Source: Pandoraea commovens
Lineage (GTDB): Bacteria; Pseudomonadota; Gammaproteobacteria; Burkholderiales; Burkholderiaceae
Length of the DNA stretch: 58,871 bases
Direction of reading: 5' to 3'
Assembly (NCBI RefSeq): GCF_902459615.1
Contig: NZ_CABPSA010000015.1
Coordinates: 1-58,871 of the forward strand
The notes beneath the pieces are model-generated. The model was not told the origin of the DNA. It searched no databases and saw nothing but the letters and a program-made list of their open reading frames with translations. Of this stretch, positions 1 to 9,410 are shown piece by piece. Both the position numbers and the translations under genes were made by a program. Numbering within the stretch: position 1 is the stretch's first letter; each line of letters opens with the position of its first letter.

Positions 1-70
1 GTCCGCTTAAACCCTTGCTCCATTTGCCACTCCTTCAATGCATCGAAAAAGTGACAACCTATTTCAGGAC
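1..70 (-). mobile_element. Insertion sequence end with start of a transposase ORF (partial)
   Basis: The terminal sequence at 55-70 (CAACCTATTTCAGGAC) recurs as its exact reverse complement at 58802-58817, as expected of an insertion sequence present at both window edges. On the minus strand a purine-rich ribosome binding site (AAGGAG, about 31-36) precedes an ATG at 21-23, opening a frame that reads MEQGFKR and runs off the window. The start resembles orfA of IS3-family elements, but seven residues are too few to assign a family. The element extends left of the window. Confidence 0.55.
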
Positions 71-84
71 GGGTCACCCTAACG

Positions 85-121
85 AAAAAAGCCGGTCGCG
101 TGAAACGACCGGCTTTTTTTT
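85..121. terminator. Bidirectional intrinsic terminator
   Basis: An 8-bp GC stem (91-98 with 106-113) is flanked by six A on the left and eight T on the right, so it can terminate in both directions. On the minus strand it lies just beyond the cytochrome c' stop codon. Confidence 0.85.
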
Positions 122-154
122 GGCGTGCTGAACACGCCAGATGTGCCAGACAGC

Positions 155-607
155 TTACTTCGCGCGGAAGTTGTCGTGGCAGCTCTTGCAAGTCTGCGCA
201 GCCTCGCCGAAAGCGGTCTTGATCGACGCGAGGTCGCCACCCTTGGCCACCGTGTTGAGCTTGGCCACAGCGGTTTCCATCTTCTCGGCCGCTTGCTGGA
301 ACTTCGCCTTGTCGGAGAAGACTTCCGGCTTGGCTTTGCTCTTGCCGTTGGTCTGACCGCCGTCAAAGGCGGGCCACGGCAGCTTCGAGAGCGTGGCGAC
401 GAGTTCGGCGTTCTTTGCCACGTCGTCCTTGTTGAACGGCGCGTCGCCCTTGACCACGGCACCGATGCGGCCGAAGTGGTTGCCCATCAGAAACAGCGCG
501 GATTGACGGTACTCGACGGCGTCGTCGGCTTTGGCGAACTGGGCTTGAGCGAGGGTCGGCGTGAGGACGGCGGCGGCAAGCGCAGCCACTGCGAGAGTGA
601 ACTTCAT
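155..607 (-). CDS. Cytochrome c' (periplasmic c-type cytochrome)
   Basis: The protein has 150 residues. A cleavable signal peptide occupies about residues 1-22 (ending ...TLAQA). The body is a four-helix cytochrome c' type, with the single C-terminal heme motif CKSCH at residues 140-144, close to the C-terminus as is usual for the family. The RQSALFLM segment near residue 34 corresponds to the first helix lining the heme pocket. Cytochromes c' are periplasmic, usually five-coordinate heme proteins that bind NO or CO; the exact ligand role here is inferred. The start at 607 was chosen over longer frames because an AAGGAG site lies just upstream and the signal peptide begins there. It is monocistronic, with a terminator downstream. 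Confidence 0.85.
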   Translation of the reverse strand: MKFTLAVAALAAAVLTPTLAQAQFAKADDAVEYRQSALFLMGNHFGRIGAVVKGDAPFNKDDVAKNAELVATLSKLPWPAFDGGQTNGKSKAKPEVFSDKAKFQQAAEKMETAVAKLNTVAKGGDLASIKTAFGEAAQTCKSCHDNFRAK

Positions 608-740
608 CCGTGGGGTTCTCCTTATGGTTTGTGCGGCTATGATACACACCAACTTGCGCACCCGTATGACACGATGGTCATAAGAACAGAAGCCAGCCAT
701 AAGGTCGACGAACAAAGACGAAAACCGAAGAACCATGCAA

Positions 741-762
741 AACGGGCCGCAGAAGCGGCCCG
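741..762 (-). terminator. Terminator after purB
   Basis: A 9-bp stem (741-749 with 754-762, GGGCCGC/GCGGCCC core) is followed on the minus strand by a short T run. It lies about 30 bases beyond the purB stop codon. Confidence 0.6.
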
Positions 763-792
763 TCTTGATAATGCGGATAAAGCGTCGCGAGC

Positions 793-2232
<1,440 letters not shown>

Positions 2233-2306
2233 TTACCATTCCCCGGCCCCGGCCATCCCACACGTTATACTCTGCTCCGCGCTACAGCGATTTATCAAGG
2301 ATTCAC

Positions 2307-2933
2307 ATGAAGTTGATCGGTGCCCTCGCCAGTCCCTACGTTCGTAAAGTCCGCATCGTGCTGGCTGAGAAAAAGCTCGACTACAAGCTCGAACTGGAGA
2401 ACGTCTGGGCCGACGACACCCGCATCCAGCAGTCGAACCCGATCGGCAAAGTGCCGTGTCTGGTGATGGAAGACGGCGAAGCCGTGTTCGATTCCCGGGT
2501 CATCTGCGAGTACCTCGACACCCTCTCCCCGGTCGGTAAGCTCATCCCCCCATCGGGTCGCGAACGCGCCGAAGTGCGTTGCTGGGAAGCCCTCGCCGAT
2601 GGCGTGACGGACGCCGCCGTCCAGATTCGCGTCGAAAAGATGTTCCACGACGAAGCCTCGCGCTCACAGGTGTTCATTGCGCGTCAGGTCGGCAAGATCG
2701 ACGAAAGCCTGCGGGCGATGGCACGCGGGCTCGACGAGCGCCAATGGTGCGCGGGCAATCGCCTGACGCTGGCCGACGTGGCCGTCGTCTGTGCGCTCGG
2801 CTATCTCGACTTCCGCTATCAGGAAATCGACTGGCGCGCCGCTCACCCGAACCTTGCGCGTCACTTCGAACGCATGGCTGCCCGCCCGTCGGTCGCGGAC
2901 ACGGTGCCGACGGACGTCGTGCCAGCGCTTTGA
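2307..2933 (+). CDS. Glutathione S-transferase family protein
   Basis: The protein has 208 residues with the two-domain GST layout. The thioredoxin-like N-terminal half carries Ser9-Pro10 followed by YVRKVR, the cis-proline segment KVPCLV around residue 50, and the glutathione-binding acidic-serine pair (Asp62-Ser63). The C-terminal half is all-helical. It probably conjugates or reduces small electrophiles with glutathione; the substrate cannot be told. A -10-like TATACT lies at 2266-2271. The gene separates purB from the type III secretion island and is likely core rather than part of it. Confidence 0.88.
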   Translation: MKLIGALASPYVRKVRIVLAEKKLDYKLELENVWADDTRIQQSNPIGKVPCLVMEDGEAVFDSRVICEYLDTLSPVGKLIPPSGRERAEVRCWEALADGVTDAAVQIRVEKMFHDEASRSQVFIARQVGKIDESLRAMARGLDERQWCAGNRLTLADVAVVCALGYLDFRYQEIDWRAAHPNLARHFERMAARPSVADTVPTDVVPAL

Positions 2934-3034
2934 TGTGACACGGCGCGGGCGACGCTTCGCAGCGCCCGCGCCGCCCCCAATGTCCCGCGTCCCATTGCGC
3001 CGCCGTTCTGCGCTTCCGGGCCTCCTCCCCAGCC

Positions 3035-4297
3035 TCACCCGTCGCCGTGCCCGGCGGGCCGGAGCGCCGCCCCGGCGGTACGCTCCCGCACGCGCGACGG
3101 CATAACAACCGCCGGTTGGTCCCGCCGCCGGGCATCAGCTTTGCCCGCTCGACTTGCGGCGTCGGCCGACGGGCTGCGTGTAATCAGTTCTCCGAGCCCC
3201 TGTAGCAGACGCCACACGCGGGCGTTCTTGTCGTCCGCGACGTCAGCCCTGTCGGACCTCTCGACACTCCCGGCTTTCGCGACCTTTCGCACATTCGCGA
3301 TCTTGTCCCGCATGTCGTTCCGCCCCATGTCATCCGTCTGGACGAGTGTCTGCGCGACAGACGACGAGGCAACGCCTCTCGATGCCAGCGGCGCTACGTC
3401 GGCATCCGCACCTGCGGGACCGCGCAGACGCGAGTAACTCGCCAGGACCTTCCGCACGTAGTTCTGCGTCTCCGGGTACGGCGGCACCTGACGGCCATAC
3501 CGCAATACCGCACCCTCTCCGGCGTTGTAGGCCGCGAGCGCCAGACTGACATCGTCATCGAACCGCGAGAGCAGCCAACGCAGATACGACGCGCCTGCGC
3601 GCAGGTTCTCGGCAGGGTCTTCGAGACGGCGGACACCGAAACGCTGCCCGGTGCGTGGCAGTATCTGCATCAGCCCGATGGCGCCGCGCCCCGAGACTGC
3701 CTGCGGGTCGTATCCCGACTCGGTGTCGATGATCGCGTGCAGCAGGGCCGCATCGACGGAGGTCGCCCGGGCCGCGCGACGCACGAGCGCATCGAAGGGG
3801 AGCTTTGCAAGCACCGCGGTGGCGGCAGCGCCGGGGTTCGCGGGTGCGCGGCGGTCCAGCATTGCCGGATCAGCAAGATCGGGACGGTTGCCCAGACCGG
3901 ACGCGACGTCCGGGCCGGCCTCCGGGTTCCGTCCCGCTGGCGCCGCCGCCGTCCTTGCCGTCCTCGCCGACACGATGGACGGTGGCGTCGGGGCCGGGGC
4001 CTCCCGTAACGGCGAGACGAGGCGCCTCGCGGCATCGATCACAGTGGTTGCATCAGGCGCGCGCAACGTCTCACGCGCCTCGCGCACCCCGATCCCTGTG
4101 CCAGCGGCGGCCCCCGTCGTATTGGCAACACGCCCCGCCGTCGGCACTGCGATCTGCGCATCCGCAACTCTTGGATGATGCGGCAGCAATCCCCGATCCG
4201 CCGCCAACGATGGCAAACCGCCCAGCCCCAGCGCGCCGCACATCAGCAACACGTGACGCCAGCGCCGCCGCCGCCGATTCGTCGGCCACTCGCTCAT
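3035..4297 (-). CDS. T3SS-linked lytic transglycosylase (SLT domain)
   Basis: The protein has 420 residues. A basic N-terminus and hydrophobic segment (about 12-33) look like a signal sequence, followed by an Ala/Pro-rich low-complexity stretch to about 165. The soluble lytic transglycosylase domain spans about 166-293, with catalytic Glu193 in TESGYDP, then GAIGLMQ and AYNAGEGAV at 256-264. A disordered basic tail follows. Such enzymes cut peptidoglycan to let a secretion apparatus through. It is the last gene of the sctV-sctU unit and its start overlaps the sctU stop by four bases (ATGA), implying translational coupling. It is much longer than the compact IagB/VirB1-type enzymes usual in T3SS loci, which have about 160 residues. 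Confidence 0.85.
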   Translation of the reverse strand: MSEWPTNRRRRRWRHVLLMCGALGLGGLPSLAADRGLLPHHPRVADAQIAVPTAGRVANTTGAAAGTGIGVREARETLRAPDATTVIDAARRLVSPLREAPAPTPPSIVSARTARTAAAPAGRNPEAGPDVASGLGNRPDLADPAMLDRRAPANPGAAATAVLAKLPFDALVRRAARATSVDAALLHAIIDTESGYDPQAVSGRGAIGLMQILPRTGQRFGVRRLEDPAENLRAGASYLRWLLSRFDDDVSLALAAYNAGEGAVLRYGRQVPPYPETQNYVRKVLASYSRLRGPAGADADVAPLASRGVASSSVAQTLVQTDDMGRNDMRDKIANVRKVAKAGSVERSDRADVADDKNARVWRLLQGLGELITRSPSADAASRAGKADARRRDQPAVVMPSRVRERTAGAALRPAGHGDG

Positions 4298-5409
4298 ACG
4301 CCCTCCCCATCGCGAGTGCGCATCGTGGGACGTGCCGGTGTTTCGGCCTCAACCGAGGACGTCTGCACCTCATAAGGCAAATCCAGTGCGAGACGCAGAA
4401 TGGCAGCCACCGCGTCAAAGAGGTCTGGCGGGATCGGCGCATCGATTTCGACATCGTCCATCAGCCGCCGCGCCACCGGCACGTGCTCGACGACCGGAAC
4501 GCCCTCGCGCTCCGCAATCCGCACAATCGTGCGCGCACGCGCGTGGCGGCCTTTTTCGATCACCAGCGGCACGGCCGTCTCACCCGGCACGTAGCGCAGG
4601 CAAATGGCGAGACGCGTCGGGTTGCGCACCACGGCCGTCGACCGCTTGACGTTGTCCGACAGGCTCCCGCTCTCGATCGTCTCCCGATGAATCTCGCGCC
4701 GCTTGTTCTTCAGGTCGCGGTTGCCCTCCACTTCCTTGGTCTCACGCTTGATTTCGTCGTGAGACATCATGAGCTGCTTGCGCAACTGATACTTCTGATA
4801 CGCGAAGTCCAAACCACCGAACACGACATAAGCGATCACCAGCACCGCCATCAACCAGAACATCAACCGCACGGTGAGCGCCAGCCCGCAAGACGGGCCG
4901 CACTGCGCAAGCACGGCCAGCGACGGCGTGTACTGCCGGATCAGATAGAAAAAGACCACGCCCAGCACGACAACCTTGACGAGCGACTTCGCGAACTCGA
5001 AAAGCGATTGCATCGAGAACAGTTGCTTGGCTTTGGCGACGGGATCGATACGCTCATACTTCGGACGAATCACTTCCGGCGCGACCAGTGCCCCTACTTG
5101 CAGGATCATCGCGAGCCACGTCGTCACGATCAGCAGCACAGCGAGGCCGCCAGCGAAGCGCACGAAGATCAATAGCGACGGGCCGAGCATGCCCTGTACA
5201 GCTTCATCCACCGGATCGCGCAGCACGAGCAGCATGCGGGCAATCAGCGCTTGCAGCGCATCGTAAAGGGCGGGCCCCTCGAACATCAGCCATGCGAGCG
5301 TCGCACCGAGTTGCATGCAGACGGCAAGATCGGCGCTCTTGGCGACGCGCCCCTTCTTGCGCTCGTCCTGAATCTTCTTGGGTGTTGGGGGAAGGTTCTT
5401 CTCGCTCAC
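4294..5409 (-). CDS. sctU: T3SS export apparatus switch protein SctU
   Basis: The protein has 371 residues of the FlhB/YscU/SsaU family. The N-terminus MSEKNLPPTPKK is typical, four membrane segments lie between about 30 and 200, and a cytoplasmic domain follows. It switches substrate class from needle and inner rod to later substrates after autocleavage. The cleavage loop reads N263-P264-T265-R266, whereas nearly all relatives have NPTH; Asn and Pro, needed for cleavage, are kept. Translation starts with GTG at 5407-5409, seven bases after the sctT stop. The reading frame overlaps the downstream transglycosylase start. Confidence 0.95.
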   Translation of the reverse strand: MSEKNLPPTPKKIQDERKKGRVAKSADLAVCMQLGATLAWLMFEGPALYDALQALIARMLLVLRDPVDEAVQGMLGPSLLIFVRFAGGLAVLLIVTTWLAMILQVGALVAPEVIRPKYERIDPVAKAKQLFSMQSLFEFAKSLVKVVVLGVVFFYLIRQYTPSLAVLAQCGPSCGLALTVRLMFWLMAVLVIAYVVFGGLDFAYQKYQLRKQLMMSHDEIKRETKEVEGNRDLKNKRREIHRETIESGSLSDNVKRSTAVVRNPTRLAICLRYVPGETAVPLVIEKGRHARARTIVRIAEREGVPVVEHVPVARRLMDDVEIDAPIPPDLFDAVAAILRLALDLPYEVQTSSVEAETPARPTMRTRDGEGV

Positions 5410-5416
5410 GCGCGCC

Positions 5417-6280
5417 TCACGAAGCGGGAAGCGTCATGGCCGCCCACGTGCGGAGCACCTCGGGCAGGCGATACCAGTGCGCGAGCGGCACGGCAATGGC
5501 GAACGGCAGACTTGCGACAGTCACGAGCAACGCCATCGCGCTCTTGACCGGCATGGCGAGGAAGAACACGTTGAGTTGCTGCGCCGCGCGGTTCACGAAG
5601 CCCATCGACATATCGACGAGCACCATCACGACCATCGCTGGTAACGCCACCGCCACGCACATGACCTGCATCGCCTGCCAGAGCGACAGCAGCCAGGCGA
5701 CGGACGCGTCCTCCCATCGCCAAGGTTGCCCGATAGGCACAGCAACGTAGGAGTCGTACAGCGCGCTCAGCACCGCATGTGCCGCCGGAGTGACGAAGAA
5801 GAGCACGCAGAGCATCTGCGTCAACGCAATGCCGAAGATCGACGATTGCGCGCTCATGAGCGGATTGAGCACGCTGGCCATCGATGCCCCGCGCATGGTG
5901 TCGATCACGTACCCCGTCATATCGACGGCCCAGAACGGTAGCGTAGCCACGAACCCCACAAGACCGCCAATGAAGAGCTCGCGCAGGATCAACATGCCCC
6001 ACGCGCTCCATTGCGTTGGCATATCGGGCGTCGCATGCACGAGCGCGACGACCGGCAACGCGAGCGCGAGCACCAGCGCGTTGCGCAACATACCTGCACC
6101 GAGCATGCCGACCGACAGCACAGGCAGCAACATCGCAACGCCTAGCGGGCGCAACATCGCCACGCCCCACGCCAGCGTCCAGCCGAACAGGTCGGACCAA
6201 AGTGGCGCGATCAGCGTGTCGGATGACGCGGCTAGGGCAGCGATCCTCGGCATATCGACCATATCGACCATCGCGCTCAC
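5417..6280 (-). CDS. sctT: T3SS export apparatus protein SctT
   Basis: The protein has 287 residues and is largely hydrophobic, matching the SpaR/YscT/FliR family of inner-membrane export gate components. With SctR and SctS it forms the export-gate pore. The start is GTG at 6278-6280, overlapping the sctS stop (GTGA); an in-frame ATG three codons later at 6271 is an alternative. The order sctR-S-T-U is the near-universal T3SS order and supports the call. Confidence 0.93.
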   Translation of the reverse strand: MSAMVDMVDMPRIAALAASSDTLIAPLWSDLFGWTLAWGVAMLRPLGVAMLLPVLSVGMLGAGMLRNALVLALALPVVALVHATPDMPTQWSAWGMLILRELFIGGLVGFVATLPFWAVDMTGYVIDTMRGASMASVLNPLMSAQSSIFGIALTQMLCVLFFVTPAAHAVLSALYDSYVAVPIGQPWRWEDASVAWLLSLWQAMQVMCVAVALPAMVVMVLVDMSMGFVNRAAQQLNVFFLAMPVKSAMALLVTVASLPFAIAVPLAHWYRLPEVLRTWAAMTLPAS

Positions 6281-6543
6281 CCCATCCTGCTGATTTGCTC
6301 GAACGCGCTACCCGCGTAGTTGAGCAACACATGGCCCATCCATGCATAAGTCGCGGCCAGCGTGACCGACACGGCAATGAGCTTGATGAGGAACTGGACG
6401 GTCTGATCCTGCACCTGCGTGAGGGCCTGCACCAGTGACACCAGCACGCCGACTGCGGACGCAACGACGACCGTCGGCAATGACATCAGCAACGTGAGCC
6501 AGAGCATTTCACTAGTGAGATTGACGACGATGGCTTCGCTCAT
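6277..6543 (-). CDS. sctS: T3SS export apparatus protein SctS
   Basis: The protein has 88 residues with two membrane hairpin helices, the length and pattern of the SpaQ/YscS/FliQ family. It contributes to the export-gate helical assembly with SctR and SctT. It follows sctR by 19 bases and overlaps sctT by four bases. Confidence 0.94.
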   Translation of the reverse strand: MSEAIVVNLTSEMLWLTLLMSLPTVVVASAVGVLVSLVQALTQVQDQTVQFLIKLIAVSVTLAATYAWMGHVLLNYAGSAFEQISRMG

Positions 6544-6562
6544 AAGCAGGATCCCGGCGGCG

Positions 6563-7213
6563 TCATGCGTACGAGAGCATCAACTGCCGCACCAGTTGCT
6601 CCCAACCGTTCATCATCACGAAGATGAGCAACTTGAATGGCAGGGCGATGGTCATGGGCGAGACCATCATCATCCCCATCGCGAGCAGGATGTTCGAGAT
6701 CACCAGATCGATCACGATGAACGGCAGATAGAGCAGCAAACCGATCTTGAAGGCCTCGGCCAACTGACTCAGCGCGAAGGCAGGCATCAACACGAGTAGC
6801 GAGTCCGCACCCAGCCGGTCGCGATGCGCCTCCGGCCACGTCTCACTTCCCAGCCCGGCGAAGAAGTCGCGTTGTCTGGCGTCGGTGTGACGGGTGAGGA
6901 ACGCACGGTACGGCGAGAGCACGCTGGCGTCGACGTCGGCCACGAAGTTTTTCGATGAGAGCGAAACCGGACGGGAACCGAGATTCGCTTCGATGTCGAA
7001 GGCGACCGGCGCCATGATGAAACACGTGAGGACAAGCGAGAGACCGTAGATCGCGACGTTGGGCGGGATCTGCTGCGTACCCAGCGCGTTGCGTAGCAGC
7101 GCGAAGACAACCGCCAGTTTCAGGAAAGCAGTCCCCAGCACCACCAGCAACGGCATGATCGAGAGCAGCGATAGCAAGACAACAAGCTGCACCGGGTGGT
7201 CGAGCAAGGACAT
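6563..7213 (-). CDS. sctR: T3SS export apparatus protein SctR
   Basis: The protein has 216 residues of the SpaP/YscR/FliP family, with membrane segments near both ends and the helical signature around LLSLLSIMPLLVVLGTAF. It is the main subunit of the export-gate pore. The start at 7213 (MSLLDHP) is chosen because a GGAG site precedes it and family members begin there; the frame is open to 7342 but the extra 43 codons are not family-like. A gap of 193 bases separates it from sctQ; I see no gene in that gap. Confidence 0.94.
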   Translation of the reverse strand: MSLLDHPVQLVVLLSLLSIMPLLVVLGTAFLKLAVVFALLRNALGTQQIPPNVAIYGLSLVLTCFIMAPVAFDIEANLGSRPVSLSSKNFVADVDASVLSPYRAFLTRHTDARQRDFFAGLGSETWPEAHRDRLGADSLLVLMPAFALSQLAEAFKIGLLLYLPFIVIDLVISNILLAMGMMMVSPMTIALPFKLLIFVMMNGWEQLVRQLMLSYA

Positions 7214-7406
7214 ACGAACTCCAATGAACGCCTTCGTCCGCCGGACAGGCAGGCCGACCGGAACGGACGAAGGAAGAGAGAGCAGGACGAGGCGAAACGA
7301 CATGGCCGGCACGCAGCCGCATGCTGACGAGGCACGACGCATAGGTCGTCGATCGGCAAATGGTAGGACGTGGCGGAATGCACGCCCATCGGGTCACGAC
7401 CCGAAA

Positions 7407-8489
7407 TCAGGGCATCGGATCGATGTGCACCGCGAGACGTCCGTCGCCGAAGCGTAATAGCCGTCCGTTGGCCCATGGCGTGCCGTCGCGCCAGAGTGAG
7501 ATACGTGCGGCGCTCAAAACGCTTTGCGGTGCGCGCTCATGTGACGTCGCGCGCCCGAGATGCCACGCCGCCAGACTCGGAACGGGCACCGCCCTTTCGG
7601 CAATGACCGCGACCAGACGGGTACATGACGCGGCGCCGCCTTCAACGGCGCCCGGTGTCGGGAGATCGGGTAACACGACGTGTCGCCCCGACGGTTGTCC
7701 GTCACACATGGCAATGGCTCGCGCGCCGTCGAGCAGCCAGTACTCGCCGGACGCAACGTCGGCCGCCACGTCGAGAAGTACCGCACCGCCCTCACGCAGA
7801 CGGTCGCAAAGCGACGCTGGGAGCTCGGCCCAGCCCGCCGCGAGGGTGCATCGACGCGTCGGGAAACCGGACGGGTCCAATGGTGTGTCGCACCGCACCG
7901 CGCGCTGGCAACGGTCCGTGAGCCACGACGTCACACCGTCGAGATGCACTAACGCCAGCCGACGCGCCCCGCGCTGTAACACGATGCCGATGCGCCACGT
8001 CGCCTCGACGGATTCCCGCGTGATCGCCGTCACCTGCGGCCAGGAAGTCGGCGCAGCGAATGTGTCCGGGCATTCCCGACGCATCGCGGCAGCGGACCGT
8101 TCCGTGTCCGACGCGCTCCCGGCCATCGCCTCGCGCTCCGGCTCGTCCTCACCCTCGATGTCTGCGCCCTCCGTTGCTAGGGTCAGCGACGCGGCGCTTA
8201 CCCGCCAGTCCGGCGGCAAGGCCTCCCACGACGGTACAGGAAGCCGGTCGTCGAGCCACGCTGCCCATTGTCCGGCGTCGCACCAGAAGTGCGTCTGACC
8301 CACGACGCCCTCATCGACCCGTGCAGTCGCAACGAGCCCGTCACCCCCTGCGCGAAGCCATCCGACGCACACCTCCGTCTCGCCTTCGATGAAGCGCACG
8401 CAGCCCGTGCCCGCGAGTACCCCCTCCAACGCAACGCCGACATCCCGCGTCAGCGGATGATCCGACTCCGTGCCTGTCTCACGGAACAT
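7407..8489 (-). CDS. sctQ: T3SS cytoplasmic ring / sorting platform protein SctQ
   Basis: The protein has 360 residues. Its C-terminal part (about 290-360, ...WANGRLLRFGDGRLAVHID) looks like a SpoA/surface-presentation-of-antigens domain, as in FliN, YscQ and SsaQ; the rest is poorly conserved, as is normal. It forms the sorting platform pods with SctK and SctL that select cargo for export. Its start overlaps the sctP end by eleven bases. SctQ genes often hide an internal start that makes a short C-terminal product; I did not find a convincing one. Confidence 0.85.
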   Translation of the reverse strand: MFRETGTESDHPLTRDVGVALEGVLAGTGCVRFIEGETEVCVGWLRAGGDGLVATARVDEGVVGQTHFWCDAGQWAAWLDDRLPVPSWEALPPDWRVSAASLTLATEGADIEGEDEPEREAMAGSASDTERSAAAMRRECPDTFAAPTSWPQVTAITRESVEATWRIGIVLQRGARRLALVHLDGVTSWLTDRCQRAVRCDTPLDPSGFPTRRCTLAAGWAELPASLCDRLREGGAVLLDVAADVASGEYWLLDGARAIAMCDGQPSGRHVVLPDLPTPGAVEGGAASCTRLVAVIAERAVPVPSLAAWHLGRATSHERAPQSVLSAARISLWRDGTPWANGRLLRFGDGRLAVHIDPMP

Positions 8490-8943
8490 AACGCGCCTCG
8501 ACTTCGACCGTGACGGGCAGCGCGAAGCGTGACGTCAACGTCCGGGAGAGTTGCCCTCGATGCGCCAGCAGTCGGCGATACATCGTCAGACGCGCGCACA
8601 GCAGACTCACGGTAAGGCCCTGCCGTCCGCGACGCGCTTCGACAACCAGTGTGTCCAGCGCACCGCCATGCACGACGACGCGCAGCGCGCTTGCGCTGTC
8701 CCAGTTTGCGTCCTGACGGGTATGCCAGACACGCAACCAGCGCAGGACATCGGCGGGACCGGTCACGCAAGCTGCAGGTTCGCCCGTCAACGCAAATGCT
8801 CGCTCGTCCCGTTCGTCGCGGTCAGCCCGGCCGTTGTTTCGTGCTTGCGAAACCGCTGTCGTGTCGCGTCGTTGCGAAAGCGATCGTTCCGACAGACTGC
8901 CGAACGCGTCGGCGGACAAGCCACTGCGGCGAATGGTATTCAT
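8479..8943 (-). CDS. sctP: Putative T3SS needle-length/ruler protein SctP
   Basis: The protein has 154 residues with a disordered charged N-terminus (many Arg/Asp repeats around 30-60) and a folded C-terminal half. The call rests on position between sctO and sctQ and on the general HpaP/SsaP-like composition; sequence identity in this family is low. Rulers set needle length and trigger SctU switching. It is short compared with YscP (over 450 residues) but close to SPI-2 SsaP (about 124). The start at 8943 has a GAGGA site eight bases upstream. Confidence 0.65.
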   Translation of the reverse strand: MNTIRRSGLSADAFGSLSERSLSQRRDTTAVSQARNNGRADRDERDERAFALTGEPAACVTGPADVLRWLRVWHTRQDANWDSASALRVVVHGGALDTLVVEARRGRQGLTVSLLCARLTMYRRLLAHRGQLSRTLTSRFALPVTVEVEARYVP

Positions 8944-8999
8944 TGTGAAGTCCTCGAAATGGCGGTTGGAATGGAAACGGATCACCGTGGGGAATCAAC

Positions 9000-9410
9000 T
9001 TAAGTCCGGTAGAACTCCAGCAACTCCCGCAATTTCTCCTGTTTCCGGGAGTTGCTCTGAAGGCGTTCGCGCTGCTCGCGCACATGGGCCTCGGCTTGCT
9101 GCGCGATGTCGATTGCCTTGCTGTGCCGGGCTTTGGCGTCGACCAGCGAAGCGCGCTCCTCCTCCACGAGACGCGCCGCACCTGCCGCCTCGCGCGGCCC
9201 GTACACGCCGCCGCGCGACAACGCCCTCTGCCATACATCACGTTGAACATCGCAAGCGCGCTCACAGGTAACGACGTTATCGGCGGCCTCCCTTGCTGCC
9301 AACATGAGACGTGCCAACGCGGCGCGTAAGCCTGCTTCCCGACGTTGCGCCAGCATCGCCAACGCGGCGATGCCTTCGCGGTCTTTCAGTTCGCGAGATG
9401 TTCGAGCCAT
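9000..9410 (-). CDS. sctO: T3SS central stalk protein SctO
   Basis: The protein has 136 residues, almost entirely a predicted coiled coil rich in Glu, Arg and Ala, ending EKLRELLEFYRT. This is the YscO/SsaO/FliJ pattern. SctO sits in the centre of the SctN ATPase hexamer and links it to SctV. The start at 9410 (MARTSREL) overlaps the sctN stop by 25 bases. Position between sctN and sctP supports the assignment. Confidence 0.82.
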   Translation of the reverse strand: MARTSRELKDREGIAALAMLAQRREAGLRAALARLMLAAREAADNVVTCERACDVQRDVWQRALSRGGVYGPREAAGAARLVEEERASLVDAKARHSKAIDIAQQAEAHVREQRERLQSNSRKQEKLRELLEFYRT

